Of a DNA stretch of 64,000 nucleotides, positions 54,404-63,486 are shown piece by piece. The stretch is from positions 310,001-374,000 of the forward strand of contig CAVUCE010000008.1 of assembly GCA_963739985.1 (NCBI GenBank). The letters run 5' to 3'. Numbering within the stretch: the stretch's first letter is position 1; every line of letters begins with the position of its first letter. The DNA comes from CAVUCE01 sp963739985 (GTDB lineage: Bacteria > Bacteroidota > Ignavibacteria > Ignavibacteriales > Ignavibacteriaceae). The translations under genes were made by a program, and so were the position numbers. The notes beneath the pieces were generated by a model. It made no database searches. It worked only from the letters and a program-made list of their open reading frames with translations, and was not told where the DNA came from.

Positions 54404-55534
54404 ATGAGAAAGAAAATTACTTTAGTAACGACCGGACATCCACCATACGATGAAAGAATATATTGGAAATTTGCTAACTCGCTAATTAATGAAGGTTTTG
54501 ATATTTCGATTATTTGTTCTACTTCAAATATCAAGGAAACAAATAATAAAATAAGTATTATTGGCTTTGACGGTTCAATGCTTAGTAGAAAAAGTAAAAA
54601 TTATAGACTTTTTGAACTTATTTCTAACGAACAGCCTGATATAGTAATTTGTTGTGAACCAATGGCAGTATTTGCTGCAAATAATTATAAAAGAAAGAAA
54701 AAATCTAGTACAAAAATTATTTTAGATGTTACCGAATGGTATCCTGAAAATGTAACTTCTAAATTAAGTTTTATCAAACAACTAATTTTCTATCCTATTC
54801 TTACTTTAATAAATATTTTAGCTTCTAATATTTCTGATCATATCATAGTAGGAGAAGTATCAAAGAAAAGGCGATATGATATCTTGTCACCAACTAAACA
54901 AAAAACTATAATCGGTTATTACCCTGTCTTAAAATATTTTCCAAGCCGGCCCCCAACTCCAACTCCGGATAATATAACGCTTGGATACGCAGGATTGATA
55001 AACTTTGACCGAGGTATTCTAACTCTTTTAAACATTGCACAAAAACTAGCCAAAAATAACCTGGATAAAAATGTAACTTTAAAGATCATCGGCAAATTTC
55101 AGTACAAAAAAGAAGAAGAGATATTCAACAAGATTTGTGAAAATATTAGTATAATTCGATTGATCAGAAAAGACTGGGTAAGTTATAGTGAATTAGCAAA
55201 TCAAATTAGCGACATTGATCTTTGTTTTGATTTAAGGAAACAGAATTTTATTTATCGCAACTCATTGCCGATAAAAATTTTTGAGTATCTTGCTTGCGGT
55301 AAACCTGTTATTTACTCCGATATTAAACCAATTAGAAAGGAATTAGAAATTGAAAAAATCGGAAATTTAGTAAATCCCAATGCTGAAGATCAAATAATTA
55401 AAATAATAGAGAGTTATTGGGAAAATCCGAACAAGCTAAGGCAACAATCAGTTAATGCCAGAGACATCATAGAAAAAGGAAAGAACTGGGAATCGGAATC
55501 TCACAAAATTATTGAATTAGTCAGTACCATTTGA
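54404..55534 (+). CDS. Family 4 glycosyltransferase
   Basis: The 376-residue GT-B protein starts ITLVTTGHPPYDERIYWKFANSL, has DVTEWYPENVTSK in the acceptor domain, and a donor domain with LGYAGLINFDRGILTLL and SLPIKIFEYLACGKPVIYSD, the C-terminal glutamate motif. It is the only plus-strand gene among the second glycan genes. Its last 18 bases overlap the end of the flippase gene on the other strand, so the two converge tail to tail. The sugar is unknown. Confidence 0.85.
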   Translation: MRKKITLVTTGHPPYDERIYWKFANSLINEGFDISIICSTSNIKETNNKISIIGFDGSMLSRKSKNYRLFELISNEQPDIVICCEPMAVFAANNYKRKKKSSTKIILDVTEWYPENVTSKLSFIKQLIFYPILTLINILASNISDHIIVGEVSKKRRYDILSPTKQKTIIGYYPVLKYFPSRPPTPTPDNITLGYAGLINFDRGILTLLNIAQKLAKNNLDKNVTLKIIGKFQYKKEEEIFNKICENISIIRLIRKDWVSYSELANQISDIDLCFDLRKQNFIYRNSLPIKIFEYLACGKPVIYSDIKPIRKELEIEKIGNLVNPNAEDQIIKIIESYWENPNKLRQQSVNARDIIEKGKNWESESHKIIELVSTI

Positions 55535-56956
55535 AAATCTTAATATTCTAGTCACATCAATATTACAATATCTATAAATTATCGCAGCGTAAATTGCCAG
55601 CAGTATAAAGTTCAAAATCAAAAAATTAAAAATTATTGCAATTATAAATATTGCAGACGCTGAAACTAAAATGATACTCAATTGCCTTATCGGATATACT
55701 ATTTTTATTTTATTTCGACTAATCAAGAACAAATAAACTGCCGCAATCATAAACGCAAATGTTGTAGCCACAGCAGCTCCCGAAATTCCCCAAATAGGGA
55801 TTAGTATTAAATTCAAAAAGATATTAACCACAAAAGCCAAAGCGTCAGAAATTAAAAAATGAAATGTCTTATTTGAGGTATAGGGATAGATTGAATAAAA
55901 TGAAACTAAACCATTAAATAAGTATCCTAAAAGTACGAATGGGACAATCACAACACCACTTTGATAAGCTGAGTTAAACAAATTTATGTCGCTAATTTTT
56001 ATCTTAAATAAATCATTTGCAAATAATGAAACTGCCAGGAAGATCAGAAAAGAAATAGCCAGAAGCTTACTTACGGTTTTTCCGGAGGCTGTATTAAAAT
56101 CCTCGTTTTTATAGAACAGATTAAGCCCATAAGGAATCCACGCTGTTCTAAAAGAGATTACAAATAAGTTCATTATCATTGCAATCCGATAGCTAAAGCC
56201 ATATATACCGACTTCACTTATTCCAAGAAAATGATTTAATATAAAACGGTCGCTAAAATCTACAGCTGCTGTTAAAATTCCGCCTATAACAAAAGGATAA
56301 GAAAACTTAATAAGCTTCTTAAGAAATATTTTATCAATAATATTGATGTAATCATTTTTAATATCCGGGAGCAAAACAGTTATTAAAAATAAAGCGCTGA
56401 AAACTTGAGCCAGAAAAATACCTTCGACCGAAAATCTTAACCAATAAACAAAGACTATATTTAATATAAAATTAAATATAGCTGCCATTGAAGAGGCAAA
56501 GACAACACGTTTAGAATTTTGTTTAGTTTTTAATAAATGAAGGAAAAAATAGCCAATAGTTTCAAATAGGAGTGCTACAAAAATTATTTCAACAAGTTGG
56601 TAGAATTTTGGTGAATTTAATATTAGCAAGGATATAGTTTTAGAAAAAAGAAACGCTAAAGTTGTAATTATTAGACCTAAAATAATTACAAAATTAAGTA
56701 TTGTAGAAAAAATGCTTTTCCTTCGAGCCTCATTCTCTTCTTCAATATAAAATTTGGAAAGCGCCGATTGCATTCCGAACTGATATAAAACAGCTACTAT
56801 TGCATACACAGAGATTAAAACCGAATAATTTCCGAAATCAGATGTGTTTATTAAATTTGAATATAGCGGCAAAAGAATGAAACTAACCGACCGGATAAAT
56901 AAATTACCAACTGTGTACCAAGCTGTAGAATTAGATAAGTTTGTTCTTAACGACAT
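55517..56956 (-). CDS. Oligosaccharide flippase (Wzx/RfbX-like, MOP superfamily)
   Basis: The 479-residue protein has about 14 membrane helices and starts LSNSTAWYTVGNLFIRSVSFILLPLY with GNYSVLISVYAIVAVLYQFGMQ, matching the polysaccharide biosynthesis (RfbX) family. PYTSNKTFHFLISDALAFVVNI is also family-like. It would flip a lipid-linked oligosaccharide made by the neighbouring glycosyltransferases. The next upstream gene ends on its start codon. Confidence 0.88.
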   Translation of the reverse strand: MSLRTNLSNSTAWYTVGNLFIRSVSFILLPLYSNLINTSDFGNYSVLISVYAIVAVLYQFGMQSALSKFYIEEENEARRKSIFSTILNFVIILGLIITTLAFLFSKTISLLILNSPKFYQLVEIIFVALLFETIGYFFLHLLKTKQNSKRVVFASSMAAIFNFILNIVFVYWLRFSVEGIFLAQVFSALFLITVLLPDIKNDYINIIDKIFLKKLIKFSYPFVIGGILTAAVDFSDRFILNHFLGISEVGIYGFSYRIAMIMNLFVISFRTAWIPYGLNLFYKNEDFNTASGKTVSKLLAISFLIFLAVSLFANDLFKIKISDINLFNSAYQSGVVIVPFVLLGYLFNGLVSFYSIYPYTSNKTFHFLISDALAFVVNIFLNLILIPIWGISGAAVATTFAFMIAAVYLFLISRNKIKIVYPIRQLSIILVSASAIFIIAIIFNFLILNFILLAIYAAIIYRYCNIDVTRILRFSNGTD

Positions 56957-58032
56957 TATATAATATTATTCTGTTTATACAATTCTTTCAACCTCGCATC
57001 CACTTGCTTGAATCCATGATATTTTTCAACCCATCGCTTCCCTTTTTCTCCTAAATCATTTCGAAGCGAAGCACTGTCGATCAGTTCAATCAAACAATTA
57101 TAAAGTTCTTTTTCGTTATTTGCTACTACAAAAGGATTTTCAGGCAACCATTCAGCATATTCAAAAGACATATTAGTAATGGTCGGAATTCCCATTGCCA
57201 ATGTTTCCAAACCTGCTTTTCCGTAACCGGTGCCGCCCATACTACCGCCAACTTGATCAATACTAATATCCGATGCGGATTTTTCTTCCAGCAAAACACT
57301 TCGATTTATATTTTCGCGTAAAATAAATTCGATATCACGATCTTTTTTTATCTTATCGATTACAGATATTATTAAATCCGTACCTTTATACTTTCGATTT
57401 GTCGGAGAGTGAATTATTCTAATTTTTTCACTCTCATTTATTTTTCGTTGCGGTAATTCGGAGGGATCGTACGGATAAAACAAATAATGTAAGTCTTTTT
57501 TAAGAGCTAGGTGATCAAATTCGGAAGTAATATTCAGATCGGAAATTACGTCAAGCTCCTTTATTAATCCTCTAATTCTAAGATCACTTCCGTAATAGCA
57601 ACAGACTATCTTCTTTCCTTGCTTTTTCCACTTTTTAGCTTGTGCAGAATTACGGAAAAAATCCAATCCGGCATCATAATGAATAATATCAAAATCATCC
57701 AGATTGAATTCTGCAACAAGCTTAACAATATCAGCTTTTCTAAAAAAATCAATTACTTTAAAGTATGCAGATTCAATTATATTTTTAGGCTTGAATATCG
57801 GAGCTTTTAAGACCGGTTGATACTGGCGGTCATCAACTTTTTTCCTTCGCCATTTCTTAGCCAGAGCGAAATTCGGCAATGCCCAATTTAAACATATGTC
57901 TTCGGGAAAATCTAACGGGTTATTGTGAAATGTGATTATTCTTGAAGAATCTCCGCATGCATTATGCATTTGGAAAAAACTGTACGGAACACCGGCATAA
58001 TTTTGTGGAGCTAAATGAAGTATTTTAAGCAT
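56956..58032 (-). CDS. Glycosyltransferase, GT-B fold
   Basis: The 358-residue protein starts LKILHLAPQNYAGVPYSFFQMHNACGDSSR. It has IIHYDAGLDFFRNSAQAKKW in the N-terminal domain, and KIRIIHSPTNRKYKGTDLI, GYGKAGLETLAMGIPTITN (the donor-site Glu loop) and KGRWVEKYHG in the C-terminal domain. It belongs to a poorly studied GT4-like group. Its start adjoins the end of the FemAB-like gene, and its stop overlaps the flippase start, so it is coupled on both sides. Confidence 0.8.
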   Translation of the reverse strand: MLKILHLAPQNYAGVPYSFFQMHNACGDSSRIITFHNNPLDFPEDICLNWALPNFALAKKWRRKKVDDRQYQPVLKAPIFKPKNIIESAYFKVIDFFRKADIVKLVAEFNLDDFDIIHYDAGLDFFRNSAQAKKWKKQGKKIVCCYYGSDLRIRGLIKELDVISDLNITSEFDHLALKKDLHYLFYPYDPSELPQRKINESEKIRIIHSPTNRKYKGTDLIISVIDKIKKDRDIEFILRENINRSVLLEEKSASDISIDQVGGSMGGTGYGKAGLETLAMGIPTITNMSFEYAEWLPENPFVVANNEKELYNCLIELIDSASLRNDLGEKGKRWVEKYHGFKQVDARLKELYKQNNII

Positions 58033-59002
58033 TAAATATCTTTATAATATGTATCTCTAAAAATTCCTCTAGCGCCAAAATTTTCTTTAAATCTTGCTAA
58101 TCCCCAATTCGGATCCATGTTCACAGTGAAAATTCCAAAATCTAAAAACTTATAATTTTCTTCTTGATATTTCTTCATTATTTCATAAAACAATAAGTTT
58201 ACAGCGCGATATTCCTGGTAATCTTCATCGTGGCTAATGTAAAAAGCTAAAACTACTTTAGAATTTGCGCTAAAATTACATACACCGGCTATTAAAGTAT
58301 CTCCGACAAACGCACCCCAAAGTCTTACTTTATCAGGAAACATTTTTTTTAGCTTCAGCAATTCATCCAATGAATGCGTAGGTTTTACATTATGACGCAT
58401 CTTAAGGTTCTTCTCAAGAATTTTATAGTAATCTTCAAATCTATCACATTCAATTATTTCAACACCCGATTTAATAGACTTCTTAACTGCTGTACGAGCT
58501 TCCGCCCTGTATGTTGTTAATAACTCATCTTTGGGAATATCCAGTTGAACAACGCTTGAAACATCGCGTTTTACATATTGAAAATCATTTTTCACCAAAG
58601 CAAAATCTATATAATTAGAATATTTTGATTGGTAGATTATTGGAGGAGGCGTGAGTTGAATTCGATCGCATTTTAACTTTTTGCCATGATCTAACAGAAT
58701 TTCAACAAGATCAAAAGCCTCTTTAAAATTTAGATTACTTTTATAAACAAATCCGCCGTAAGAAGCTCCACCGTGTGAAGACAAGACTTTCTTTCCTTCC
58801 CTTTCCACAATTACAGCAGGCAGTATGGCTAATATTTTCTTATTCTTAATTACGCAAATGGACGCATCTTCAAATCTATCTTCAGGATGATAGGACAAAA
58901 ATTTACGTGAATGAAACATCGTTCCGTTATCGGATTGATCTACAAATTCATCCCATTCTGCGGAGCAATTTTTGATTTTTTGAAAATAGAATATTCAATC
59001 AT
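58032..59002 (-). pseudogene. FemAB/GNAT-like acyl- or aminoacyltransferase with frameshift near the N terminus
   Basis: The main open frame starts only at ATG 58919 (MFHSRKFLSYHPEDRFEDAS), which cuts into the family's usual N terminus. Just upstream, in the same frame but without a start codon, one reads NCSAEWDEFVDQSDNGT, exactly the missing family segment (W-D-x-F-V...G-T-x-F-H). ATG 59002 starts another frame, MIEYSIFKKSKIA. Adding one base in the A/T runs at 58969-58981 would join the two into one 323-residue protein. The rest has KRDVSSVVQLDIPKDELLTTYRAEARTA split motifs and GVCNFSANSKVVLAFYISHD typical of GNAT/FemAB proteins in polysaccharide loci. Either the gene is damaged, it starts internally at 58919, or there is a sequencing error. 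Confidence 0.75.
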
Positions 59003-59137
59003 AAATATTAAATTCTTATTTAACTGATACAGATTAGAAAATAATTTATAAATAAAATATACTAAAACACAATAACTTTAGTTAGATAATATTTAATGAT
59101 TCTTGAAGATAAATGGAAGCAACCAAATAACAAATTA

Positions 59138-60043
59138 TTAAAATCCTAATTTAAGCGAAAATATATTTGCGCTTCCTAAACCGAAAGAGTATGGCTGGAA
59201 TGCATAATCTAAGTGAAGATTTCCCCACATAAGTCCAAAACCTGCAGTAAAACCTTTTGAAACATAATTTGTCTGATAACCGAATCTCAACGCCAACAAT
59301 TTATTGTAAGCAACTTCGGCACCTAAATTAAAATGGTTATCACTTGTTGCAGTGTATTTTTGATATTCACCAACTCCGGTAACATCGAATTTGCCAAATG
59401 AATCCAGCATATAAGAAGCGCCGATTCTAATTTCTGTCGGAAGTTTTGTTTTTTCATTTTTCAACTTGTTCATACTTCCAAGATTTTTAACCACAGCAGA
59501 TGCCATTAAACCATTGATAGGAGTTTGATAATTGACACCTAAATCAAATCCCAGTCCGGTAGCTTCATCAGTATAAAGACCTTCATATAGATATTTCATC
59601 GAAATACCTATTGCGACATCGCTGCTTACATGGAAACCGGTTGAAAGGCTTCCAAAGAAATAGTGTGCATTGAATGAAGCTATTGGATCTCCAGGTCGAG
59701 TTCGCACTTCGATATTATTTACATTCGTTACATTAAAACCGACCGCAATCGGGAGTCCCCAGATTAACGTTTTAGCTCCCAATACTTCACTCTGAACATC
59801 TTGAATGGATTGATTATGCATTAACATAATTTCGGAATTATCATTTAATGATAAATTAGCCGGATTGTAAAACAGCGAAGTTACATCTCTTGAAAGCGCA
59901 CTTCCCGCATCTCCCATTGCAATATTTCTGGCTCCAAATCCGAATTTTAGAAAAGACAAGCCAGAATTGCCTGCTGATTGGGCTAATATTGTTCCAAATG
60001 ATAAAAATGAAATTGCTAAGATTTTATAAAATTTATTTTTCAT
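59138..60043 (-). CDS. PorV/PorQ-family outer-membrane protein, copy 1
   Basis: The 301-residue protein (from ATG 60043) has a signal peptide (KNKFYKILAISFLSFGTILAQ). The family N terminus FLKFGFGARNIAMGDAGSAL follows, then LFYNPANLSL. A 12- to 14-strand beta-barrel pattern ends in NIFSLKLGF. In Bacteroidota, PorV is the shuttle that takes cargo from the Sov pore to the PorU sortase, and PorQ/PorV homologues are several per genome. An ATG 11 codons upstream (60076) overlaps the neighbour and lacks signal character, so I prefer 60043. The next gene upstream is a second family member. Confidence 0.85.
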   Translation of the reverse strand: MKNKFYKILAISFLSFGTILAQSAGNSGLSFLKFGFGARNIAMGDAGSALSRDVTSLFYNPANLSLNDNSEIMLMHNQSIQDVQSEVLGAKTLIWGLPIAVGFNVTNVNNIEVRTRPGDPIASFNAHYFFGSLSTGFHVSSDVAIGISMKYLYEGLYTDEATGLGFDLGVNYQTPINGLMASAVVKNLGSMNKLKNEKTKLPTEIRIGASYMLDSFGKFDVTGVGEYQKYTATSDNHFNLGAEVAYNKLLALRFGYQTNYVSKGFTAGFGLMWGNLHLDYAFQPYSFGLGSANIFSLKLGF

Positions 60044-60062
60044 GTTTTTAACTATATTCTTA

Positions 60063-61062
60063 TTAAAAGTTTGCACTTAGTCCAACTACATGACGATCAT
60101 GCGAGGAATAACGTTCCATTACATATGCATAATCGACACCAAATATTACATCACCGAATTTTTTGAAATAAGAAAAACCAAATGTCGGCAATGCATATTC
60201 ATCTGAATTACTCAGATTAAATTGATCAAATCCCGTTCTTAAATATAAATGCATCGTATATATTATATTCCACACCGGCACGAAGATAATTTGTACCCGC
60301 ATTACTACTTTCAATTTCAACAGAGCCAAGTATACCCAAATCTTTGTTAGTATAACTTACACCGAGTTTCTTAAGTAAGGGGAATTTATCTTCAGTATTT
60401 GTTCCGTCTTGACCATAAAGCGGAGTTGAATCCCATTTGTATTTAGAGTTAAGATCGGTTAACATCAAAGAGACATTAAAGTGACCATTAACTTTATACA
60501 ATGCTCCAATATCTAGCCCAAAACCGGAAGATGATATTTTATCATACAGTTTATAATAGAAAAACTTAACAGCTAAACCGATTGATACTTTTTGAGAAAA
60601 CCTATTTGCTAATCCAATAAAAAACTGATTTTCTGAAGTTGATAAGTCCCCGGTTTTTGTTCCGTTATTGTCTCGTTCTTCTATATTACTGACTCCGGAA
60701 TTTATTACTCCAAGACTTACTCCGGCTGTAGATCTAGGTTTCCTATCTGGTTTCCCGACATCAGGACTGGAATAAAAATCGAACTTTCTCGTAAAGCTCA
60801 GAAAGTTTAAGGATCTATCCAATGATAAAATTGAGTATGAAGATTGAAAAGAATTATCTTTTTGAAATACAATAACCGCAGGATTATAATAAGAAACTAA
60901 ATTACCTTCAGTTACTGCAGACATCGCATTTCCCATTCCCATCCCTCTGGCGCCAAATCCCATTCTACTAAATGCACCGGGCATAGTACTAATTTCACTT
61001 ACCTTAGGCTGAGCAAAAAGTGTAATCGAAACAAGTGAAAATAATATTACTAATCTCTTCAA
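60063..61062 (-). pseudogene. PorV/PorQ-family outer-membrane protein, copy 2, broken by a one-base frameshift
   Basis: The first frame (TTG 61062, AGAGGG four bases upstream) encodes a signal peptide (ending LFAQ), FSRMGFGARGMGMGNAMSAV, YYNPAVIVF and barrel strands up to GVEYNIYDAF, then runs out at a stop. A second frame continues at once with YLRTGFDQFNLSNSDEYALP and ends GVDYAYVMERYSSHDRHVVG, a normal barrel end. Removing one base near 60240-60252 joins them into about 332 residues, the family's usual length. It could be a genuine inactivating mutation, programmed slippage (no clear slippery site is visible) or a sequencing error. Confidence 0.8.
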
Positions 61063-61071
61063 AATACCCTC

Positions 61072-62646
61072 TTATTGAATTACAAGAATTTTTCCATAAA
61101 CCGGATCATTCGAGCCGACATCAACTCTATAAAAATAAACACCGTTAGGAACCATATTTCCATTATCGTCTCTTCCATTCCAATAATCTATTACACCACC
61201 GGAATCATCAACAGAATGAGATGGATTTCCCCTTTGTGCATTCTGGATTACTGTTCTCAAATAATGCATTCCAAAATCAAAAATTCTGATTGTAACCGGT
61301 TCTGTTTTTCCGCCGGTTGAATATTTAATTTTACACTGCTCATTTCTTGGAGAAAAAGGATTTGGATATGCATAGGTTTCACTAGTAGAAGCTAATTTTT
61401 GCGAAGCGAAATAAACTGTCCAGTCTCCTGTCCATAAGCTTCCGGTTTCAACAAATTTTACTAAACCGGCATCGGAACCGAGCCATACAGTATTATTATT
61501 TGAAGCAGCTGCGTAATATATATTAGTTGAAATAGTAATTCCTGTCTTGGTATCTTTTACTATATTTGGCAACAGCCAGGTACTTCCACCATCATTCGAT
61601 CTAAAAGCACCTTCATCAGTCAGTGCAAAAATATCATTTCCCTTAAATCCAAAGTTGTGGATTTTCTCGTTGTATAATGCAGTTTGCCAATTTGCACCAC
61701 CATCATTAGAATAACTTCCCGCATAAAACTCATTCTGCCCTTCGGCTTTCCAAGTTGCACCCCAAATGGTGTTAGTCTGATTATTGTAAGCCAAAGCAAC
61801 TACAAAATTACCGCTAATAGGATTTGTCTGATTTGTGTGTGTAAATTTCTGCCAGCTTATTCCGTTATCTGTTGACTTATTAATTCCATCTGCAGTACCA
61901 ACATAAAGTGTAGAATCGTTTGCAGAAACAACTGAGAAAACTCTATAATTCAAATTATCCTCTGAGCAAAATTTTCCGGCTACAGGCTGCAAACAAAAAT
62001 TAAGAGTATCAGACGGCTTTACACTATCTAAAAAATCCGGAGGTAAAACTACACGCTGCCATGTTTTCCCCATATCGGTACTTTTTCTTAATCCGCCGGC
62101 AAAACTAGCAATCCAAATAGTATTTTTAGTAAAAGCGATATCATAAACGAGATTCTGAACTTTTACAGTTACAGGCAAAGCTCTAAGATGATTATTTCCG
62201 TATACTACAACCGTATCAGTTTGCGCATCTAAAGGCTGGCTAATAGAAGTCCAGGTATTTCCATTATCGGTAGTATATTTTAATCCGCTTCCCTCGGGCA
62301 AAGTCGATCCGTTACTTTCAATAGAATGTGCAGTTGCAACCCAGAAAGTTCCTTTGTTGTATCCCATCGCCGAAATATTTTCGGAACCAAAAGCATCGGA
62401 GCCATAGAAATTTTTCCATGAATTACCCGCATCGGTTGATAAACTGACACCTTTCCCTGAACCAACCCAAACAGTATCTCCTATAACAACTATATCGCTT
62501 ATACTATTCCCGGCAGGGGAATAATCCACGGAGGTTTTAGCAAATTTTTTATCCTGCCGCATTGAATATTTAGCCGGATTGAATTGTGGATATGCTGCGG
62601 TTATTATAGCAAGTACAATGAATAAAATTAAAGATTTTTTGGACAT
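61072..62646 (-). CDS. Exported propeller protein with T9SS-type C-terminal (FlgD-like) domain
   Basis: The 524-residue protein has a signal peptide (ending AYPQ). About seven propeller repeats of BNR/sortilin type follow (DTVWVGSGKGVSLSTDAGNSW, YVGTADGINKSTDNGISWQ, FRSNDGGSTW; each ends in ASP-x-GxxW). The C-terminal domain (about 425-524) has YAYPNPFSPRNEQCKIKYS and YWNGRDDNGNMVPNGVYFYRVD. Such domains direct proteins through the T9SS in Bacteroidota. It shares its start/stop base with the upstream lipoprotein gene and lies just before the PorV/PorQ-like pair. The true function of the propeller is unknown. Confidence 0.82.
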   Translation of the reverse strand: MSKKSLILFIVLAIITAAYPQFNPAKYSMRQDKKFAKTSVDYSPAGNSISDIVVIGDTVWVGSGKGVSLSTDAGNSWKNFYGSDAFGSENISAMGYNKGTFWVATAHSIESNGSTLPEGSGLKYTTDNGNTWTSISQPLDAQTDTVVVYGNNHLRALPVTVKVQNLVYDIAFTKNTIWIASFAGGLRKSTDMGKTWQRVVLPPDFLDSVKPSDTLNFCLQPVAGKFCSEDNLNYRVFSVVSANDSTLYVGTADGINKSTDNGISWQKFTHTNQTNPISGNFVVALAYNNQTNTIWGATWKAEGQNEFYAGSYSNDGGANWQTALYNEKIHNFGFKGNDIFALTDEGAFRSNDGGSTWLLPNIVKDTKTGITISTNIYYAAASNNNTVWLGSDAGLVKFVETGSLWTGDWTVYFASQKLASTSETYAYPNPFSPRNEQCKIKYSTGGKTEPVTIRIFDFGMHYLRTVIQNAQRGNPSHSVDDSGGVIDYWNGRDDNGNMVPNGVYFYRVDVGSNDPVYGKILVIQ

Positions 62647-63425
62647 TATTTAATAACTAGTTCGTGAATAATTATATTGCTGACAGAGTCGTCTCTGTCT
62701 CGTGCGTGAAATTCCCAGCGATATGTTCCCGGAGTTACACCGGAAGCAGGTAACTCAACAATTAATGAATAAGTACCATCACCCCAAACTTTATCACCAT
62801 TTTTTCCATCATCTAATAGTAGGAATGGATTTTGAGAAGAAGCTAATCCACCTGGTAAATAAGAATTAAAGAAAACTGATTTGATATCATTTAAACCGTT
62901 TGCATCACTTGCATCAACAGTAACAAGAAAAACTATTTTTTGACCCGACATAACAAGTGTATCTGGCGCTACAACATTAGAAATAACAGGAGGAACATTC
63001 TGTTGTGAATTATCAAAATTAAAATATTGAACTGCAAGTTTTACATCGTTACCCAAATTATCAACAGCAAAAAATTGTATTTCATATTTACCTTTTGCAT
63101 AATATTGACTCATAGGCCATTCACCGTTAAAGGTAAAAGTATCGGCACTATTAAAAGTGTCTCCTTTTTTCATAATAATCGGGGAATTATTCATCTGCAT
63201 TCCATCGGGATCACTGATATTAAAGTAAACTTGTTGAACCTGATCCGAATTTTTAACAGCGATTTGTGGTTTTAATGTAGAATCGGCGGATGAATAAGTA
63301 AAAGTTTTGATTGGATAAACAGAAGCAGCATAAAAAGTGCTGTTCGAGATATCTATCGGGTTATCAAATTTCTTATTGCATCCCCAAATAAGTAGCGGGA
63401 TAATTAGCAAAATTATTTTTTTCAT
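62646..63425 (-). CDS. Hypothetical lipoprotein with Ig-like domains
   Basis: The 259-residue protein has a lipoprotein signal (KKIILLIIPLLIWGCNKK; Cys16). Two beta-sandwich domains follow (about 50-140 and 145-259): VQQVYFNISDPDGMQMNNSP and the ending SGVTPGTYRWEFHARDRDDS recall CARDB/choice-of-anchor or Ig-like folds with D-x-D turns. I know no named family for it. It is the first gene of the group that continues with the propeller protein and the two barrels, starting 61 bases after the site-2 protease gene. Confidence 0.72.
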   Translation of the reverse strand: MKKIILLIIPLLIWGCNKKFDNPIDISNSTFYAASVYPIKTFTYSSADSTLKPQIAVKNSDQVQQVYFNISDPDGMQMNNSPIIMKKGDTFNSADTFTFNGEWPMSQYYAKGKYEIQFFAVDNLGNDVKLAVQYFNFDNSQQNVPPVISNVVAPDTLVMSGQKIVFLVTVDASDANGLNDIKSVFFNSYLPGGLASSQNPFLLLDDGKNGDKVWGDGTYSLIVELPASGVTPGTYRWEFHARDRDDSVSNIIIHELVIK

Positions 63426-63486
63426 TGAGTTAAATATTTATTTCTTAATCACTTCTCTCAAGGTAAAAAGTTCTACCCTTAACAGT

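Noticed and set aside
54346..54534. Minus-strand open frame of 62 codons
   Set aside because: It is antisense to the start of the GT4 gene at 54404 and lies in the glycerate kinase/GT4 promoter gap.
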